From positions 620,001 through 684,000 of the forward strand of contig NC_063265.1 in NCBI RefSeq assembly GCF_019578655.1: a DNA stretch of 64,000 nucleotides, given 5' to 3'. This DNA comes from Ricinus communis. Lineage: Eukaryota > Streptophyta > Magnoliopsida > Malpighiales > Euphorbiaceae. The notes below the pieces were generated by a model. The model worked only from the letters and a program-made list of their open reading frames with translations. It was not told the DNA's origin and searched no databases. This document shows, in pieces, positions 21,915 through 33,293 of this stretch. A program made the translations under genes and the position numbers. Positions within the stretch are counted from its first letter, which is position 1; the number at the start of each line of letters is the position of its first letter.

Positions 21915-24024
21915 TTAAAGTTCCTTGGCAAATCTTTGGCTTTGATGGGGAAGGAGCTTTACCATCACTAATCCTCCCCCCTCAAACTCTGAGTGCCTTT
22001 TCTTTCCATCCACCCACTTCTTCATTCTCTTGGGGGCCTTGGTTAGATGAGCACATGCCCTGTCGGCTTTCTCATGCCATCCTTTGGACTTCGGTAGTGG
22101 CTTTAACAAACCGGCAGGCTTATTTTGTTTCATCTTATCTTGATCCAACGAAGGAAAATTAGCATTAATGGTGGAAGCTAACTCTGCCTTGCTACTTAGT
22201 GCATCGGCCACTAAGTTTGCCTTCCCCGGCTTGTACTCCATTGCAAAATCGGACTCCGCAAGGGATGCTTGCCATTTTACTTGCTTCGAAGTTAGTTTCT
22301 TTTGCTTGAGTACCAATGGTTCACATGGAGCCTTGGATGGCCTAGTGTGGCCAGCATCCAATAACTTTTTTGGTTGCCTCCGCAACTCTTCGAACTCAGG
22401 GGTTGCCATGTTATAAGGGACTGCTGCAGGCGACCTCGTACTTTCTACCAGCTCCATTTTCTGATCCACCTCTCTCTTTGGTAGGAGCTTTTTCGGTAAC
22501 TCCGCAGGCATTACGTCCCCGGACTCTTCTAGGACCCCTGTTATCTCCTTTGGCACTTCATCTTGCGGCAAAATTGCCACTTCTTCCTTTAGTGCCGCAA
22601 GGAATGTGGGCTGAACCTTTTCTAACCCCTTGAATAGTTGCATGGCCGAGATTTTCTTGGCTTCTGACTTAGCTTCTCTTTTCAACGGTACCATGCAAGT
22701 ATTTCCTTGCTCCAAAATACACATGGTGTTGGCAAATGGAAGAGGGAATGCATTCACTTTGTCAAGGAATTCTATGGCAAGCACCATCCTATAATCATCC
22801 ATCATAATAATGGAAAAGTCTAAAAGGCTAGACCACTCACCGAGGCTTACTTTGATGTCTCGCGCAAATCCACATGTTGCACTCGGTGCCGAGTTGACAG
22901 CCTTGAGCAACCCTTGCTCCTTCGCATACTTAATGCCAAGTCTTTCTGCCTCTTTTACCTCGAGGAAGTTGTTGTTAGCCTCGGTATCTAACAATGCTTC
23001 TACCATGCGGCCTCCAACCTTCGCCTCGATGAACAATCGACCTTTCTTTTCAGACTTAGGCATCTCGAATTTAGTTTTGATGGCACTAAAGAGTTGTAGC
23101 GATCCCACCTTTAATTCCTCTTGCACTCGTTGGTGTTCTTCCCTTTCTTTGACCAATGCAGAGAGCTTGCTCTTCGTAGGGCATTCTCTTGCCTTATGCG
23201 GTCTATCGCAGAAGAAACACTTGATACGTGGCTTATCTCCACCTTTGTCATCCTTGTTGCCATAGTTGCCTCCCTCTCTGGGCTTGCCAAACCTGTAGGA
23301 GCCTTCCTTCTTGTGGTGGCGGTCTCCCCCACTCTTTCCCTTGCCACTCCTATCTTGGCTGAGCTTGTGCTTATCTTGCCTCCTGATCTCTATCGAGTTC
23401 GGCCAACAGAAGGTTGTTGGATCTTGGACACCATGGTGCTCAACCCTCAACCTGATGCAACCCATCTGTGAATGCAAACAAGGCTTCTTCATCGGTATAG
23501 TTAGGAATCTCAAAGAGTATGTCGGTGAATTCTTTAACATACTCCTTGATACTTCCCGTATGTGAGAGTCGCCACAACTTAGCCCTTGCATCTCTAATAG
23601 CATTCTCGGGGTAGAATTGCTTCTTCAAATCTTCCTTGAACTCTACCCACGAGTTAATGGTGCATGTCCCTTTTTCAATGTCACCACTCCTCCTTCTCCA
23701 CCATAGTATTGCGGTATCCTTAAGGAAGAGTGCGACAACATCAACCTTCTTGGCTTCTTCTACTAAGCCAAGTGCCTTGAAGTATTGCTCCAAGCTCCAT
23801 AGGAAGTTATCAATTTCCTTCACGTTCCTTGAGCCTTTATAAGCTTTAGGGTTCAGAACATCTATCTTCGATGGAATAGAAACTACCATAGGCATGCTTT
23901 CGCCTCCCTGGATAGCTACCTTCTTATAGAGGATAAGCTTTTCCTCGGTTGCCAACAACCTAGCAACCATCCCATCGAGCATTTCCCTCAACATCACAAC
24001 CTCGGCAATGAGAGTTTTCTCCAT
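21915..24024 (-). pseudogene. gag-protease-truncated pol fusion of the chromovirus-like element
   Basis: Gag starts at ATG 24024 (MEKTLIAEVVMLREM; then VVALFLKDTAILWWRRR, a retrotransposon gag domain) and shifts frame once at about 23450. A single frame of 562 codons (23603-21915) then carries the zinc knuckle C129-X2-C132-X3-H136-X4-C141 and the protease region VEALLDTEANNNFLEV. There the active-site Gly of D-T-G is Glu. The RT N-terminal text (ESGDVMPAELPKKLLPKREV; EELRRQPKKLLDAG) follows to about residue 434. At about 22302 it jumps to the RNase H end (KKLTSKQVKWQASLAESDF, ADALSSKAEL) and then to integrase tail text (KADRACAHLTKAPKRMKKW). RT and integrase catalytic cores are absent. Confidence 0.88.
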
Positions 24025-24084
24025 GGTCTTGGCTTGTTCTTAACACTTGGACATCCTCTCATTCAAGGCAGCTTGCATCCCTTC

Positions 24085-24417
24085 TTAAAGCTCTTCTCTC
24101 CCATTCTCGAGCTCCTCGATGAGTTGCTCTAAATCCCAAAACGTATCTTGTCCCTCAGCCACAATGAGCTCTATCTTGGCTAGCCTGGCATCCATGTCAG
24201 ACACAACGTCCCTCGACCTTCCTCTTTCCTTCCTGGGTGGCTTGGACGCTTTTGGTTGGTCCTTCACAACCTCACTGTGGGGTTGTCTTACCTCCTCGGT
24301 AACTCTGGTAGCCTCACTTGCTCCCGATGTCTTTGCCATTTCAAGGATCATGCTTAGCTTGCTCTGATACCAACTGTCATGGGCTTGGTCTTTTCTACCA
24401 GAATGCAGGCGTGGCAC
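24085..24417 (-). pseudogene. Possible leader/N-terminal gag segment of the chromovirus-like element
   Basis: Upstream of the gag ATG, within the internal region from 24356 down to 24085, a minus-strand frame reads ILEMAKTSGASEATRVTEEV, KPPRKERGRSRDVVSDMDA and LIVAEGQDTFWDLEQLIEEL. It is hydrophilic, with a coiled-coil-like end, and is followed by a stop before the MEKT frame. It looks like the true N-terminal part of gag, separated by decay. The first codons of the frame lie in the LTR and are not meaningful. Confidence 0.5.
24357..24372 (-). other. Primer binding site (initiator Met tRNA type)
   Basis: The minus strand reads TGGTATCAGAGCAAG two bases after the LTR end, matching the standard plant core without mismatch. 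Confidence 0.88.
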
Positions 24418-24902
24418 TGGCTTTAGCTTTTCTCTTCCATGAGAGACAAGTATGGCTAGTTAGCCTTACTCTTCGAATGCTAGGCAAAATGCTAGCTAAG
24501 ATAGCAAGAAGAATAATAGAGAACTTAAGAAAGCTCAGAAAGATTTTAGAGAGAGAAATTGCTTGCTCTTCTATTGAACTTTTGCTTGTTTAAGCTTCAT
24601 GATTACAATTGAATTCTCTAAGCTATATATAGGCCTCCACCTCCTCAATGGACGGTGAGGATACATTTGATCTAACTGCTAAGATTAAGTATCTAGAATG
24701 TTCTACATAATTCCATACTTATCTACACATTATACATGCTTCTAGATTATTCTAGAATGTTCCAGATACTTCCAAATTCTTCCAGATTCTTCTAGATGAT
24801 TCTAGAATGTTCTAGAATCCTTCCTTGCTTTGTAGCAAACTCTGGAGGCTTCTTGAGCCTCTAAACCTTCGTGCGAGAAAGAGAAATCTGCAGGCTGTGA
24901 CA
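24375..24902 (-). repeat. 5' LTR of the internally deleted chromovirus-like element
   Basis: On the plus strand it reads TGTCATGG...GCTGTGACA. It is 29 bp longer than the other copy, mainly through an insertion-rich stretch near its start, with scattered substitutions. This marks an insertion that is not very recent. Confidence 0.9.
24750..24817. promoter_or_regulatory. Heat-shock-element-like arrays in the 5' LTR (U3)
   Basis: The same 18-bp array, TTCTAGAATGTTCTAGAA, is preserved unchanged at 24800-24817. A three-unit array follows at 24750-24762. The TATA box at 24624-24631 lies downstream on the minus strand, so the arrays occupy U3 of the promoter-bearing LTR. Confidence 0.62.
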
Positions 24903-26990
24903 CCATGCAAGGACCGAATATAGTCTAATTGCCAATAGTTGACTGCACCTCAAAATGAGATGCCTCAAATATAACTTGCTTGTTCTTGTCACATAGTTGA
25001 CTAACACTCAGCAAATTGTACTTCAGTCCTTCGACTAGTGAAACATCTTCAATTTAGGAATTTGATTTATTGATTCATTTTCCAATGATCCTTCCTTTGC
25101 TTTTGTCTCCATATTTCACATATCCACCACTAGTTTATCTAGCTTTGAGAACTTAGATGAGTCCCCTGTCGTATGTCTCAAGTAGCCGCTATCAATATAC
25201 TAGTCATTTATTTTCTTCATGCTGCTTAAACATACTTGTATATCATTATTCAATTTTAAGTACCCAATCTAAGTTAGGTCCTGATGTGTTAGTAGGCTTC
25301 AGATTTGTACCTTTTGGTACCGAAAACAAGAATTTTCGAAAGCATGTTTTGAACATATGTCTATTATGATGATAATGAGTAAAATGCTTTTGGATATCTG
25401 TCTTTTTACCAAAGTTTGTCTTAGCAGACTTAGATGAAGAGGCAATTGACTTATGCAAGGATTTCTCATTTGTATTTAATTTCTAACCTTTATCATGCCA
25501 CTTTGTCTTTTCACAACCTATAGAACTTGAAGTAGGATACAATACTTCCTTTCCTTTGACCAAGCGATCAATGTTAGTTTTTTATCCTCCATGACTTTTA
25601 TAAAGCTTTCTCTTTCACTTTTTAATCTAATCATGAGAGAAGTATCTAAGCTCAACTCCCGTAGCTTCTTATTCTTATTAGTTATTTGTTCATTTGTATG
25701 AATAAGACACTCTTTGATTCAAAGCATAAGATAGATTACTACTTAACTCTTTCAAGATCCCTTTGTAGAAATTTCTTTTTCATGGCATCAATAAGTAAGA
25801 AGTTATTTAGTTTAAGAGTGATAGAATTCTGAACATGTAATTCTTTGAATAGTTCATCGGATACATCTTTAGGATCATCTAACTCACAATTAGATACCTA
25901 ACTGTTTGATGAAGATTGGACATCTACATTCGCCATAAGACATAAGTTGGCTCAGATGTCTCATCTTTGCTTGACGAATCATCACTATCACTCCATGTTG
26001 CCAACACTTTCTTCTATTTGTCCTTCTTTGTTTTCTTCTTGAATTTAGGACAATTTAGCTTTATGTGGCTAGGCTTGTTGCATTCATAACAAATGACGTC
26101 AAAAGTATCTTTCTTTCTAGAGTCTAGTTTGCCTGGGTTAGACTTTTGAAAAGTTCCTTTGCTCATTGGGTTTCCTCTTTTAAAGAATCTCTTCATCTTT
26201 CTATTGAAGGTTGCCATTTTCTCATCTGATGAGTCTAGGTCAGTACTTTCTGAGGTTATTGCTAATGCTATTCCTTTATTCTTTTTCTCTTCTTTAGATG
26301 TCTCACGATCCTGTTTATTCAAAAGCATTTCGTGAGTCATCAAAGGTCAAGTTAGTTGATCATATGTATAGACGTCTAAATTTTTAGACTCCATCTATAC
26401 AATCACTTTGGAATCCCAAGATTTGCGGAAAGATCTCAAGAGGTTTTTCACTTGTTCTAGTTTCGAGATTTCTTTTTCGAGAGATTTCAATTGATTTACA
26501 ATATTTGTAAATCTTGTATTCATTTCTGTAATACTCTCAGTTGCACTCAGTTGGAACATTTCATAATCTCTTATTAGAAGGTTGATTTTTTATTCTTTCA
26601 TTTGATTTGTTCCATTATAAGTTATCTCTAACTTATCACAAATATGCTTAGCTATCTTACAGCTAGATACCTAATTTTACTCAGTGGGTTTTCGAGCACA
26701 TGTAAAATATTTAATAACTTTCGCATTGCAAGCTATTTATTGCCAATCAAACTTTGTGTATTCTGATTCCTCTTTGGGAACCCATTTTTTATCAACTCTT
26801 TTAACTAGAACTTTTGGTCCAATCCTGATGTTAGTCCAGGCAACTAATTAATGGCTGGAATAAAATTGATCATTCTATTTTTCCAGTATGAATAATGAGT
26901 CTCATTGAATAAGGGAGGCCTTGTAACATATTGCCCTTTAGGAAATAGTGGAGAATTAGTCTGAGATGTGGTAGCTATGTTGGATCTTCA
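24903..26990 (-). pseudogene. SIRE-type gag, protease and integrase N-terminal part
   Basis: From 26990 down, gag reads NIATTSQTNSPLFPKGQYV, FNETHYSYWKNRMINF, then a broken UBN2-type region. At 26343-26014 a clear block reads MMTHEMLLNKQDRETSKEEK and the zinc knuckle CYECNKPSHIKLNC. Downstream pieces (25458-25246, KFLFSVPKGTNLKPTNTSGP) precede the protease/pre-integrase part, ending at the chromovirus-like insertion. Stops are numerous. Gag would package the RNA. Confidence 0.82.
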
Positions 26991-27021
26991 CTCAAGGATG
27001 TTAGGCCTTATATAACAGAGA

Positions 27022-27038
27022 CATGTTCTGATACCAAA
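27022..27038 (-). other. Primer binding site of the SIRE-type element
   Basis: The minus strand reads TTTGGTATCAGAACATG directly after the LTR end (GCACTTTCA), an initiator-Met-type site with AAC in place of AGC. Confidence 0.85.
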
Positions 27039-28449
27039 TGAAAGTGCAAAATAGACATCCAAGAGGGAGGTGAATTGGACTTCTTAAAAAATATATCGCT
27101 TAAATGAAACAATATTACATGTATGATAAGACTTAGCAGGAGTTTGATTGTGAGATTGATGCCCATTGCACAAATATCTAACTAAGATTCAAGAGCTGAT
27201 TGTTAGATACCTATAGCAGTAAGCTAACTACTTCAACTTATACCTTAACCACAGCGGCTTATATACTATGTTTCTTTATATAAGTGAGAGAGATGAGATG
27301 TAGATATTCTTAAGAACAGTTAGATGTCTGAATCAACAATTTTTGAACTTAATAGCAGTCAGACGACTAATCGGGTTTTGAAGATAGATGTCTTACAAAT
27401 TAAATACCGCAAGTTCGGCATAGAGACCTACATCCAGTCCTTGAGGATCATACTCCAAGATTATCTCCACTATTTTGACTCTATTAATGGCTAGAGATCA
27501 AGCCTTACAATGTCTAGTACTAAGAAACCTGATGTAGTTCGAGATATCACTTCTCTAACTATCCTACATAAATTATTAGGCTTTTTCCAGCCTCTCACTT
27601 GCTTCAATAGGTGCAAATGGACCTCTCACAGACTTTGACAAGGGAGGTTGTGTCACTCTACAAATTACAAGCTTTACTATATGGTGCTTGAGAACCTTAA
27701 CAAGAGAATTTTTCTTTGAAAAGCAAATGAACAAATATAGAATTCCTATGTGGATCAAGTGCAAGATAAATGTAAGGAAAACTAGTTTTGAAAAGCAAAA
27801 TGTAAATACTCGAGAATGAAAGAAGAAGTAGATGAAGAGTGATAAATGCAACTTTAAGCTCTTAAGGATTTTGAAGAGTAAATGCAATTCTTTCCTTATT
27901 GATTTTGGTAGGTGAGTCTTATATTTAAAGAGTAATTAAAAAAACTAGCTCTTAGAGACAAGGTTTAAATATGTATAAAGAAATAATTTTTATTTTTATT
28001 TAAAATCTCTTTATAGCTTTTGATTTAGAAATCTAACAGTTTTTGTGTCTTTCTGTCAGCATACAGTAGAAAGCTGTCAGAAAAGTCTGTCAATATGACA
28101 TATAATTAAAGTTGATAGTTGAGATTTCTTTTACTTTACCCAATCTAAACTAGTCGTTTGGACACATGAGAGCAGTATGTAAGTGTGTGGAAACTAATGT
28201 GTCAGTTCAGATAGTAGGTAAATACCATAAATATATCAAACAAATATTTAATCCAAAGCATATATCTTAAAGCATGATTTTAAGAAGAAATAAGATTTTA
28301 TGTTTTCTAGAATCACTTTGAAAATTAAACCATATCTTTTCATGATTTAAAATCAGAAGAAGACTTGAAATTTTACAGTGTGCAAAAATATCTTATTTTA
28401 TCTTGAAAAGGACACTTTATCCATTTAACAAGATATCTAAGACATGTAC
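27039..28449 (-). repeat. 5' LTR of the SIRE-type element, start lost
   Basis: It matches the 3' LTR at 11548-13222 from its end (TGCACTTTCA on minus) up to TAAGACATGTAC at 28449. There the gypsy element at 28450 begins. The remaining ~240 bp of the LTR start is not found elsewhere in the window. Confidence 0.85.
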
Positions 28450-30362
28450 TGATGTGAATCCAAGTTCAAAGCTTAAAGAGATCCAAGATCCATTAATAGT
28501 ACAAGAAGGCCCAATCACAAGGTCCAAATCCAAGAAGCTTTAACAAGCCATATTGGGTTTAATTAGGGACATTTGGAAAGCCCAAGAACTTCAACCCAAT
28601 AAGGCATCCATGGAGGCCCAAGAAATAATATTTAACTTGTTTTCATGTTAATAACAATTAGGGTTACATGTAGCCACCATACAAGTTAATGTGGTAATTA
28701 ATACCAGTAATGGCTATGGGTATGGGTGAGAGTGGTTGTTAAGACCACTGTGTCTGAGTTAATGAGGATTAATCGTATGCCAAGTATTGTTTGATTGGTA
28801 GTAGTGATGCATGTGACTTGCCTAAGATAGAATAAGGTTTAAGTGGATTCACCTAATGAATCAAGCTGTTTGGTGGTGTTATTGATTTGTTATTTCATTT
28901 ATTCAAAATCAAAGTCTTCTTATATCTTTATCCTTTTGGGTGTTGTCATCCTCTCCTAATTCAATATCAATTTGTGGATTCTTCTCTTCTTCTAATTCAT
29001 GTAGCTATTGGGGAGTGATGAAACCTATGTCTCATAGCCGACTCTCTTCTCAATATCTTGTGTTCGTCTTATATTTTGCACCTTTTGCCATCTATTGTTC
29101 TTGTTATTATTATTATTTTTATCTTTATTCTTCTTATCTCAAGATTTTGTTTGCATATATCAAAAAAAAAATCGTCCTAAAAGAAAAAAATTGTTATCTT
29201 TGATATTTTTGTGTTAGATCTCAGATTACATAAAAAAAATTTTGACTCTTCATATTCCATTGAGATCTATCTTTATAATTCTGTCTCTTTGTGTTCTTGA
29301 TGATCTATCTTTGTTATTCATTTCTATTAGCCTATTTGTTACAAATTGTTCATTTCTTTAAGCCTACCTTATTATTTTCTTGTTAGCCTACCTTTTTTAT
29401 TTTTTTTTATCATTGATTACTACATTCTTGAAATTTTGTTCGATTGAGAAACTTAGTTCATCTAAGAAATCAAAAGGCAAATTTGAGAGGTAAAAGGCAA
29501 GAGTGTAAGATCATTAGAAAAAAAAAAGCCAAAATTGAGTGTAAACACGAGTGGTATACATCAATTTTGAGTGAAATCTGAGTGTTGTGAGATTGTTTCT
29601 TTCTATTTTCTTTTGTTAAAATTTTAGGTTTTACAATCATGTCAAAAGATCATGTGATTCAAGCTATGCAACAACAATTCGAAAGAATGTTTAGTATGAT
29701 GGCGGAGATCGATGAAAAATTGAGAAGCATGATGGCATCCTTAATCAATTACATGGAGAGCCTAGACAAAGGAGACATCCACCAATTGACCAAGAGGACT
29801 ATGAAGGAGAGGATGATTTGGATGATGATCAAGTCACCTTGTTGGGACAACGAATCAATCCTAGGAGACAAGCGAGGAGAAGACATCCAAATGATGATGT
29901 TGATCGCAACCTTGGAAGCATCAAATGAAGATTCCTTCATTCCAAGGAAGAAATGATCCGGATGTGTACCTTGAATGGGAGAGGAAAGTGGAACTCATCT
30001 TCGAATGTCATAATTATTCGGAGGAGAAAAAGGTAAAACTTACTTGCACGCTTGAGAGTTTAGTGATTATGCAATTGTTTGGTGGGATCAATTTTGCAAG
30101 GAAAGACGTAGATAAGGAGAAAGACCCGTAGAGTCTTGGAGGAAATGAAGCAAATCATGAGAAAGAGGTTTGTTCAAACCCTTTACTACGAGAGCTTCAT
30201 CAAAGATTACAAACTCCCAATTCAAGGATCCATGAGTGTGGAGGAGTATCACGAAGAAATGGAGAGGCTATGATTAGAGCAAATGTGATAGAAGATCGTG
30301 AAGCTACCATGGCAAGGTTCTTGAGAGGGCTAAACAAAGACATTCACGATGTTGTTGATTTG
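28450..30362 (+). mobile_element. Ty3/gypsy element, 5' part (LTR, leader, gag)
   Basis: It starts TGATGTGAATCCAAGTTC at the break in the copia LTR and runs through an LTR/leader of about 1.2 kb into gag at 29639. The Athila-type LTR at 30363 then interrupts the gag. I could not fix the LTR end or primer site; the stretch 29200-29600 is T-rich leader. The remainder of the element is not found on the far side of the interruption, so it was probably lost with the left end of that region. Confidence 0.68.
29639..30362 (+). pseudogene. Ty3/gypsy gag, truncated by insertion
   Basis: The ATG at 29639 opens MSKDHVIQAMQQQFERMFSM. After a frame change the retrotransposon gag domain reads MKIPSFQGRNDPDVYLEWER, KVELIFECHNYSEEKKVKL and YAIVWWDQF. 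KRFVQTLYYESFIKDYKLP and SVEEYHEEMERL follow, ending at LNKDIHDVVD where the Athila LTR starts. An upstream acidic stretch (EDYEGEDDLDDDQVTLLGQ) lies in the domain's own frame. There are at least two frameshifts and several stops. Confidence 0.82.
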
Positions 30363-31770
30363 TGATGGGCTCTTTATGCAAACCTACACCTAAGTGAACC
30401 TCCACAGTGCAACCTAGCCTGAGTGAGTATCAAGTCGCCATCACGCAGGTCGGGTGGACTGGAGTTACTACTTGCACTGTGTTATCTAGTCCAGATTAGG
30501 GTGTGAAAGTTCCAACATACGGCTAATGGTTATGAGTGCAATTAAGTAAATGAAGGACAACAATGGACAATTAAAAGACAATTGTAAAGAGAGAAATAAA
30601 TCCAAAAGGGAGCCTAAGTGATGGAATTCTAAAGATGAATTTTATGGATTGCAGATCTTGCTTACGTGCATATCCGGGTTGAATCCCGGTTCCTCTCGAA
30701 ACTTCGGATTCCTAAACTGCACTAACCTAATGGAATCTCTTCCTATCGGGATTACTACAAATTAGCATTAAGTATGATTTAAGACTATTGAGGTTGTTAG
30801 TTCTTAATCCGTGAGTAAATCAACCTCATCTCTAAGTGTTAACTACTAGTCCTTACTATTCAAAATCCAGTTGTAACAAGCATTTCTCAATGTCAAGAAA
30901 CAACCTAATAAACAATTAATCCAACGTATCAAATTAAGATCAAACTTTTATTACCAATAGCAAGAAGATTCAAGAATGACAATTATAAAAACTAACAATT
31001 AAGCATAATCCATCAACAAAGGTGAACCCTAATGGATTCAAAAGATCTAGTAACTTTCATGTTCATAGTCAAAGCAATTAAAGAACAAAATAAGGAAAAA
31101 CAAATTAAAGGTATGTACACCCTTCTCTTTCAAGACTGAATGAGAAACCCTAAATTTGCAAATTCAAAATCTCAAACCCTAGTTGCCTCTTGAATGCTCC
31201 CAAAGTTTGTCTTGATCTTCAATTCGATGTTGGAATAAGTGGAATCCCCCTTCAATTGATGAAAATTGATCTCTCCGTGGTCTACAATTGAGGTATAGGA
31301 AATATTTGATTAAGGCGTGTGTCTTGGAATTGAGTCCAAAAATCATCCCTTGATTAGAATTCAAAATCGCCTATATAGTTGATTGACACGGTAGGGTCGG
31401 TGTGCCACCACGGTAGTACCCAGCCGGTCTTGACTCTCCTTCGGACCGATGCGGCTCAAGGCGGTGCTGATCCACCACAGCTTTGGAGGCGTGGTCGTCT
31501 TCGAAATGGCACAATTGGGGATAGCCTCTTGATAATTCAACACGGTAGGAGTCCGGGCCGTGCTCAACCCTCGGGGTGCTTGTTCTCACCCAATTTGATG
31601 GATTTTGCTCCAGTAATCACACGTATTTCCCTCGATTCGATGGTGTCCGCCCGAAATGACCTGAAATGAAAAGGGAAACAAAAGACAGTGATTCTAGCAT
31701 AAAACAGGATAATCATGCATAAAAATGTGAACAATCGGGCAAGAAAACATGTGTAGTATGATGCTTATCA
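30363..31770 (-). repeat. 3' LTR (Athila type), 1408 bp
   Basis: The minus strand starts TGATAAGCATCATAC and ends GCATAAAGAGCCCATCA. It is the same family as the LTR at 8317-9687 in opposite orientation. A TATA box (CTATATAG on minus) lies at about 31373-31380. ORFs in it (31179-31669) are overlaps on both strands without protein support. Confidence 0.88.
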
Positions 31771-33293
31771 AATTACCCCATGCTTAAACTTTTGCTTGTC
31801 CTCAAGCAATTTACAACTCACTCCTCAAAAGATATCAAATAACTCAATCGATCATTGCGTGGGAGGTTAGCTCAAAATAAATTTCAAAACTCCGTAATGA
31901 TTTTTCCCAAAATCCCCAAATCACTAAATCCTTAAGAGAAAGAGCAAACTTAATAAAGTTGCTAAAGTTAAAATGATAAACCATCTAAATTAAGAAATTG
32001 AGAATCATGCCTCACAAGATATCACTCAAAACACACAAGTGTATATAGGTGAAAGAAGATCGCCAAGCTCTCGATGCAAAATACGGAAAAAAGTGCTTAC
32101 CATAGGCTTGCTTATGGATTCAATCTCCACTACTACGAAATAATCAATAATCATGATCAAAGGGTCTTGAGCCAGTTGTAATGGGATTAAGGTAAGGTAC
32201 GTATAAATATGGAAAGTAGGCTACAAGTTACTTTGGAAGTTAAGCAAGTAATGCAAGAAAGTAATGAAGGATCAAGTGTTTGTACCAAAATGAACACTAA
32301 GTTGCTCTAAAAATAAGATGATGCTTGAAATAGAACTAAATTAATACTTTCTACTTTTTTTTCTTTTTTTTTGGTTTCTTTTTATATATAAATATATATA
32401 CTATGTATATATATTACAACGTACTATGTAGGAGTTGTTGGTTATTGACACATACAATAATTGAAGGGAGCATCTATGAAAAATCTAGCAACTTAGTGAA
32501 ATATATGAATGCCAATTGATCCAAAGTAAAATGCGGCATAACTTATAATTTCCAGTGACAATGGTAGAAAGAATGGTCAAATGAATAGAAGTGATAAGAT
32601 GAGTGTCACTTGTTATTATTGTCCGCGAAAGGAATGGCTAAGGCTCAAAATTGGTTCACTTAAGGGAAAAATAGGGTTAGGCTTTTTGGCCAAATTGTGT
32701 AAATCCTAAGTGCCCAAATCATCTCACGATTATTGACAATTCATGTAATCTCAACAAATATCGTAAAGCAAGTTCTAGAAACAGAGATTCTGTAAAATGC
32801 TCACTAATGAAAGAAAAGGGAGCATAATAGTGATGCACCAATTGGCTCAAAATCTCACCATTTGAGTGATTTAAAATTGCATGAATTCTCAACCCAAAGT
32901 TTAAACAGTCAATCACAATAATAAGTAGCAATATTAACAGTGTTCTATATCTACGATAAAGTAATATGGAAGAATTAAGAAAAAATACCAGTTTTACTTG
33001 GCTGGATTGTAGTTGAGAGATTTATTCATTGCCTTCTTCCGAACAAGGTTCGATAAAAGCTATAAGGGAATCCATTCAAAGGAGAAAAAAGTCATCAACT
33101 ACTTAATTACAACAAAACTCAAGATAGGCACAACATCGGTAGGTCCCTACCCCACATTTTAGTATAACATTGTCCACAGTGTTAGAGAGATTTAGACTGA
33201 GGAAGCATATGATTCACACATTATGGTTATGGAAGATCACGCTGATTTTTTTTTTTAATTAAAAAGGCATAGTGTTCTACTTAACATAAACAA
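31771..33293 (-). other. Polypurine tract and non-coding 3' region of the Athila-type element
   Basis: The minus strand reads TTAAGCATGGGGTAATT against the LTR. The next ~530 bp match 7807-8316, and a weaker version occurs in the gag-only element (55341-56100), including the CTTGAGGACAAGCAA motif. Further away the region is AT-rich with (TA)n-like and poly-T stretches (32350-32410, 33245-33260, 33365-33405). No gene is visible. Confidence 0.7.

Larger units (their letters stand above)
21353..24902 (-). mobile_element. Internally deleted Ty3/gypsy chromovirus-like element, 3550 bp
   Basis: It has two LTRs (21353-21851 and 24375-24902), an initiator-Met-type primer site next to the 5' LTR, a polypurine tract next to the 3' LTR, and a gag-pol reading in which most of RT, RNase H and integrase is missing. 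CCAT flanks both ends (21349-21352, 24903-24906). It sits inside the integrase gene of the SIRE-type copia element. The protein resembles Galadriel-type chromoviruses by my reading. It could only move with enzymes from another element. Confidence 0.9.
11548..28449 (-). mobile_element. SIRE-type Ty1/copia element with env-like gene (host of two insertions)
   Basis: On the minus strand the order is 5' LTR (27039-28449, its start lost), primer site, gag, protease, integrase, RT, RNase H, env-like gene, polypurine tract and 3' LTR (11548-13222). The env-like gene after pol and the long LTRs are the hallmarks of the SIRE (Maximus) lineage. Two later insertions sit inside it: a solo LTR at 14673-17217 in env and a chromovirus-like element at 21353-24902 in integrase. 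A gypsy element at 28450 cuts off the beginning of its 5' LTR. All genes carry stops or shifts. Confidence 0.88.

Noticed and set aside
22168..23842. Several plus-strand frames of 70-150 codons opposite the chromovirus gag-pol.
   Set aside because: They are antisense shadows of a long minus-strand coding frame with clear gag, zinc-knuckle and protease motifs.
31179..31669. Overlapping frames on both strands in GC-richer DNA (31361-31669).
   Set aside because: They fall inside the Athila 3' LTR; the same GC-rich block appears in the LTR at 8317 without keeping the frames.
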